Shown here in pieces: positions 39,520 through 42,896 of a stretch of 42,896 nucleotides of DNA. Position 1 is the stretch's first letter. Each line of letters begins with the position of its first letter. The notes beneath the pieces were generated by a model. That model was not told the DNA's origin. It saw only the letters and a list, made by a program, of their open reading frames with translations, and did not search any database. A program made the position numbers and the translations under genes. Origin of the DNA: an uncultured Candidatus Melainabacteria bacterium (lineage in GTDB: Bacteria > Cyanobacteriota > Vampirovibrionia > Gastranaerophilales > Gastranaerophilaceae); contig CANNUY010000015.1 of the NCBI GenBank assembly GCA_947525005.1, positions 1 through 42,896 of the forward strand. Reading direction: 5' to 3'.

Positions 39520-40406
39520 GTAAGGAGTTAAAATATTTAGATAATACAGTTGTTGGTCTAGGATTCTTTGATGGGGTTCATATAGGTCATAAGGAACTGA
39601 TTAACTCGCTTGTCAAAACAGCAAAAGAAAATAATCTTAAATCAGTACTCGTAACTTTTAATAAAAGTCCTGCAGAAAAATTTGTAGAACATGTTGAATA
39701 TATTTCAACTAATTTTGAAAAAGAAAAACTTCTTGAAAATTTAGGGGTTGATTATCTATTTGAACTTGAGTTTGATGAAAAACTTATGAACCTTTCGGCT
39801 CAAGATTATCTAGAAAAGAAGATTGTTAAATACCTAAAGCCAAAGTATATTTTTACTGGGTTTAATCATACATTTGGTAAAAATAAACTTGGCACTCCTG
39901 AGATGTTGACGAAATTTTCAACAAAGTTTGGGTATAGATATGTACGAATTAATCCAATAAAATATGATGACAAAGTTGTAAGCTCTACACGAATACGTGC
40001 GCTTCTTTCAAAAGGAGATATTGATAAAGTAAATAAACTTTTAGATAGACCTTATTCTGTTGAAGGAGTTGTAAAAATAGGTCAAAAACTCGGAAGAACA
40101 ATAGGGTTTCCTACTATAAATATTGATTATCCAGATGTTAAAGTTAAGTTACCTTACGGAGTTTATTCTGTATCTGTTGAACTCGATGGTTGTATATATA
40201 AAGGGATTATGAACTTTGGTATAAAGCCGACAGTTAATGATTTGAAAAAAACTCCAATTGTAGAAGTTCATATTTTAAATTTTGATAAAAATGTTTACAA
40301 TAAACCTGTAAAAATAAATCTGTTAAAATGGATAAGAGAAGAACGAAAGTTTGCTTCTATAGAAGATTTAAAATCACAAATTGAAAAGGATATCAAAAAT
40401 GCTTAA
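39510..40406 (+). CDS. ribF: RibF, bifunctional riboflavin kinase / FAD synthetase
   Basis: 298 aa. The N-terminal FAD synthetase (nucleotidyltransferase) domain has GFFDGVHIGHKELI and the SSTRIRALL block. The C-terminal riboflavin kinase domain has GRTIGFPTINI, LPYGVYSVSVEL and GIMNFGIKPT. It converts riboflavin to FMN and FAD in the cytosol. No FMN riboswitch is possible, since the ompH-like gene ends only 34 nt upstream. Predicted leaderless, with the inverted repeat over its promoter. First of three overlapping genes: ribF, formyltransferase, rlmD. Confidence 0.95.
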   Translation: MEICKELKYLDNTVVGLGFFDGVHIGHKELINSLVKTAKENNLKSVLVTFNKSPAEKFVEHVEYISTNFEKEKLLENLGVDYLFELEFDEKLMNLSAQDYLEKKIVKYLKPKYIFTGFNHTFGKNKLGTPEMLTKFSTKFGYRYVRINPIKYDDKVVSSTRIRALLSKGDIDKVNKLLDRPYSVEGVVKIGQKLGRTIGFPTINIDYPDVKVKLPYGVYSVSVELDGCIYKGIMNFGIKPTVNDLKKTPIVEVHILNFDKNVYNKPVKINLLKWIREERKFASIEDLKSQIEKDIKNA

Positions 40407-41370
40407 AGTGGTGATTATTGGTTATGGCGAGATGCTTTCTAATGTAATAGCAGGTACACTTGATTCAGGCTCAAAGATTGTTGGCGTATTCAGGCATGAT
40501 AGGATAAAATTGTCTAAACCTGTATTATTTTTGAAGGATATGATTAGCCCAGAACAAGAGTATAACTATATAAAAAGTTATAAGTTGCCAGAAATTAAAT
40601 CAAATAGTGTTAATTCAGAAGATTTTAGAAAAAAACTTCTTAAATTAAACCCAGATATAATGATAGTTGCGTCTTGGAGTGAAAAGATAGATAAGAAAAC
40701 ATTTGATATTCCAAAGATTGCGACCATAAATGTTCACCCATCATTGTTGCCAAAGTATAGAGGTCCTAATCCTTATGTGCAAGTTATTAAAAATAGAGAG
40801 AAAAAGTCAGGTGTTACATTACATTTAGTAGATGAAGGTTTTGATACAGGAGCAATTTTAGACTCGAGAGAGGTTGAGATTGATTCTTGTGATACAGGAA
40901 AAGAATTAAAGACAAAAATTACATTAAAGGCAAGAGGTGCAATTTGTGAACTTCTTCAAAAAATGGACGAAGATGTTGTTTTCCCTATCGAACAAAAAGA
41001 AGATTGTGCTACTTATTATTCCAATGATTTTGATTCAGATATAAATTTTAAAGATGATGCTGAAAATATTGTGGCGAAAATAAAATCAATTTACCCTTGG
41101 GGCAGAACATATTTTTATCATAAAAATGCTGTGTTTTACCCAAATCCTTACAGGGTAGTTGTTATAGATACAGAGATTGATGCACCTGTCGGTTCAGTTG
41201 TGGCAACTGATTATAAAGATAAAAGTATTACTGTTTTCTGTGGTAATAAAAAACTTTTGAAAATGTCAGGAGTTAATTTGTATGGTACATATAGAAGATT
41301 TTTGACTAAAGGTTATATAAAAAGATTTGTGTCTATTGGAGATATGTTGAATGAGGAAACAATAAAATAG
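40399..41370 (+). CDS. Formyltransferase-family protein, methionyl-tRNA formyltransferase-like
   Basis: 323 aa. I start at ATG 40399 with AAAAGGA 8 nt upstream, overlapping ribF by 8 nt. The formyl-transferase N domain has INVHPSLLPKYRGPNP, and DEGFDTGAIL carries the catalytic aspartate, completing the N/H/D triad of 10-formyl-THF transferases. A C-terminal domain like that of Fmt follows (~205-320, IYPWGRTYFYHKNAV). The opening MLKVVIIGYGEMLS is unlike the usual Fmt start (FMGTPEFA). It could be the tRNA enzyme in diverged form or a paralogue acting on a sugar. Confidence 0.78.
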   Translation: MLKVVIIGYGEMLSNVIAGTLDSGSKIVGVFRHDRIKLSKPVLFLKDMISPEQEYNYIKSYKLPEIKSNSVNSEDFRKKLLKLNPDIMIVASWSEKIDKKTFDIPKIATINVHPSLLPKYRGPNPYVQVIKNREKKSGVTLHLVDEGFDTGAILDSREVEIDSCDTGKELKTKITLKARGAICELLQKMDEDVVFPIEQKEDCATYYSNDFDSDINFKDDAENIVAKIKSIYPWGRTYFYHKNAVFYPNPYRVVVIDTEIDAPVGSVVATDYKDKSITVFCGNKKLLKMSGVNLYGTYRRFLTKGYIKRFVSIGDMLNEETIK

Positions 41371-42737
41371 TGGAAATTAAAGAAAAAGAAATAGTTGTAA
41401 AGATAGAAAAATTAGCATCAAATTCTCAAGGAATAGCACGTTCAGAAGGGGTTGTTATATTTGTTGATGACGAAGTTTGTCCAGAAGATGAATGCAAAGT
41501 TGAGATTGTCAAAAAACATAAATCTTACTATATTGCTAAAGTAAAAGAGTTAATAAAACCGTCACCATATAGAGTTAAACCATTTTGCCCTATGCACAAA
41601 GTTTGTGGTGCGTGTCAGTTACAACACATTGATTATAAGGAACAACTTGTTATTAAACGTCAGTTAGTTGAAGATGTTATGAGAGGATTAGACGTTGATG
41701 TAAAAGAGGTTGTCCCTAGTCCACAGATTAAAGAGTTTAGACATAAAATTCAGTATCCAATTCGACAGACTTCTGTTTCAAAACGCTTGTTGGCTGGTTA
41801 TTTTAAACCGAAGTCACACGATTTAGTAAATATAAAATATTGTCCTATTCAGCCTAAAATTTGTGATGAAATAGTAGAGTTTATAAGAGATAATTCTTCA
41901 AAATATGGAATTGATGGTTATGATGAAAAACATCATAAAGGATTATTAAAGCACGTTGTAATAAGATCTTCAGTCCTTGATAGTACCCAGTTGGTTGTAT
42001 TGGTTGTTAATGAAAAAAAAGAAACTAAGGAGTTAAGAACTTTTGCAGAGGTTTTGTTTGAAAATTTTGAATCAATAGTCGGAGTGTCTTTAAATTTTAA
42101 TCCTAATAAAATAAATTTAATTATGACAAAGGATACAAAATCTGTTATTGGTAAAGAGTATATCAAAGAAAAATTATGTGATACTGTCTTTAAAATTGGT
42201 GCAAATACTTTCTTTCAGGTAAACCCAGAAAGTGCAAATAATATTTTTCAATATGTAAAAAATTATATTTCTGATAATTTTAAAAATCCAATTATATTAG
42301 ATGCTTATGCAGGGATTTCAGCTTTTGGGTTGAGTTTATCAAAAGTTGCTAAAACGGTGGTAACTGTTGAGGAAAATAAAGAGTCTGTTGAGTTAGCAAA
42401 ATCTTTAAAAAATGAAAATGGTATTGAAAATATTTATATATACAATTCAGATTGTTCAGAGTTTTTTGAAAAAGAGTTTGAAGAACATAAGAAAGGTTAT
42501 GATGTAACTATTCTTGATCCACCGAGAAAAGGTTGTAGTCAAGAGAGTTTGGATTATGCGTTAAAATTGACTAAATCAAAAATTGTTTATGTAAGTTGTA
42601 ATCCTGCTACATTAGCAAGAGATTTGAAATATTTAAAAGAACATGGTGCAAAGATAATATCCCTAAAACCTTTTGATATGTTTTGCCATACTACACATAT
42701 TGAAACTGTTGCTATTATTGATGTGGAAGATTTATAA
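41370..42737 (+). CDS. rlmD: 23S rRNA (uracil-C5)-methyltransferase, RlmD/RumA type
   Basis: 455 aa. An N-terminal TRAM domain (~1-65) precedes the 4Fe-4S cysteines C73, C79, C82 and C158. The SAM domain has ILDAYAGISAFGLSLS, and the C-terminal DPPRKGCSQESLD plus VYVSCNPATLARDL holds the catalytic cysteine. It makes m5U in 23S rRNA; RlmC-like or tRNA (TrmA) targets cannot be excluded. It starts with GTG overlapping the previous stop (TAGTG). Last gene in the ribF unit. Confidence 0.92.
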   Translation: MEIKEKEIVVKIEKLASNSQGIARSEGVVIFVDDEVCPEDECKVEIVKKHKSYYIAKVKELIKPSPYRVKPFCPMHKVCGACQLQHIDYKEQLVIKRQLVEDVMRGLDVDVKEVVPSPQIKEFRHKIQYPIRQTSVSKRLLAGYFKPKSHDLVNIKYCPIQPKICDEIVEFIRDNSSKYGIDGYDEKHHKGLLKHVVIRSSVLDSTQLVVLVVNEKKETKELRTFAEVLFENFESIVGVSLNFNPNKINLIMTKDTKSVIGKEYIKEKLCDTVFKIGANTFFQVNPESANNIFQYVKNYISDNFKNPIILDAYAGISAFGLSLSKVAKTVVTVEENKESVELAKSLKNENGIENIYIYNSDCSEFFEKEFEEHKKGYDVTILDPPRKGCSQESLDYALKLTKSKIVYVSCNPATLARDLKYLKEHGAKIISLKPFDMFCHTTHIETVAIIDVEDL

Positions 42738-42744
42738 ACGTAAA

Positions 42745-42777
42745 AACGGACGAGTGGTGACAAGTCACTCGTCCGTT
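42745..42777. terminator. Strong GC-rich hairpin after rlmD
   Basis: AACGGACGAGTG (42745-42756) pairs with CACTCGTCCGTT (42766-42777), a 12-bp stem with a 9-nt loop. The plus strand lacks a following T-run (AAAAATAAT); the minus strand has TTTTTACGTTTA. It may end the ribF unit weakly, or mainly terminate a minus-strand gene lying beyond the window. Confidence 0.6.
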
Positions 42778-42896
42778 AAAAATAATATGAATTTCAAAGA
42801 AGTTTCAACTTAATTCCTAAAAAGGTTTTATATAATGTTTGTAAATCTTACTTAATCAACTGAAAAGTTATCTTAAATCCCGCTTACATTTATATA

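Overview
The window is 42.9 kb of AT-rich bacterial DNA, densely packed and almost entirely chromosomal housekeeping. No prophage, insertion sequence, CRISPR array, rRNA or tRNA gene is visible. The organism makes an outer membrane (lpxA, an MlaEFD lipid transporter, an OmpH/Skp-like chaperone), uses the MEP isoprenoid route (dxr, ispF) and carries a ferredoxin-linked 2-oxoacid oxidoreductase typical of anaerobes. It also has several lineage-restricted proteins, such as one opening MGLSSSQARLL. From memory, this mix best fits a gut, non-photosynthetic relative of Cyanobacteria (Vampirovibrionia/Melainabacteria, order Gastranaerophilales). That placement is inference and needs a database search.

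Layout, left to right. 1-5202 (minus): lpxA; then the unit nudix > HAD > ispF > gloA; then a 608-aa membrane protein of unknown function. 5310-9329 (plus): an asparaginase and mlaE-mlaF-mlaD. 9382-13021: a small unknown protein, an XRE regulator, and accD > accA > prmA. 13219-17497 (plus): glyS, an unknown protein, a nitroreductase and a DUF4422 glycosyltransferase. 17594-23601: a 5'-nucleotidase, dxr > ruvA, a 0.6 kb noncoding stretch with a candidate small RNA and repeats, a coiled-coil protein, a lipoyl/octanoyl transferase and the MGLSSSQ protein. 23780-28592: an M16 peptidase, purB > DUF1653, and a small membrane protein. 28701-31582: the four-subunit 2-oxoacid:ferredoxin oxidoreductase plus a coiled-coil protein. 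31675-38855: a holin-like protein, two secreted proteins (one a degenerate M48 peptidase), prmC with two unknown genes, a TPR protein, a PilZ protein, a short PLP decarboxylase and a GGDEF protein with a non-consensus active site. 39032-42737: ompH-like, then ribF > formyltransferase > rlmD.

The most interesting signals are regulatory. (1) Four intergenic sites match or nearly match the cyanobacterial HLR1 element bound by RpaB; two sit about 50 bp upstream of predicted start points. (2) Eight genes have a -10 box 6-8 nt before the ATG and no Shine-Dalgarno, so they are predicted to be leaderless. (3) A two-part motif, CAATTT-N13-TACTTTATAT, occurs at three intergenic sites. One of them is beside a candidate small RNA of about 90 nt whose 5' half is almost free of G and ends in an intrinsic terminator. 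(4) The MGLSSSQ gene has a sigma-28-like promoter. (5) Two enzymes whose families are normally exported, an M16 peptidase and a 5'-nucleotidase, have polar N/Q/S-rich N-terminal tails where a signal peptide would be expected.
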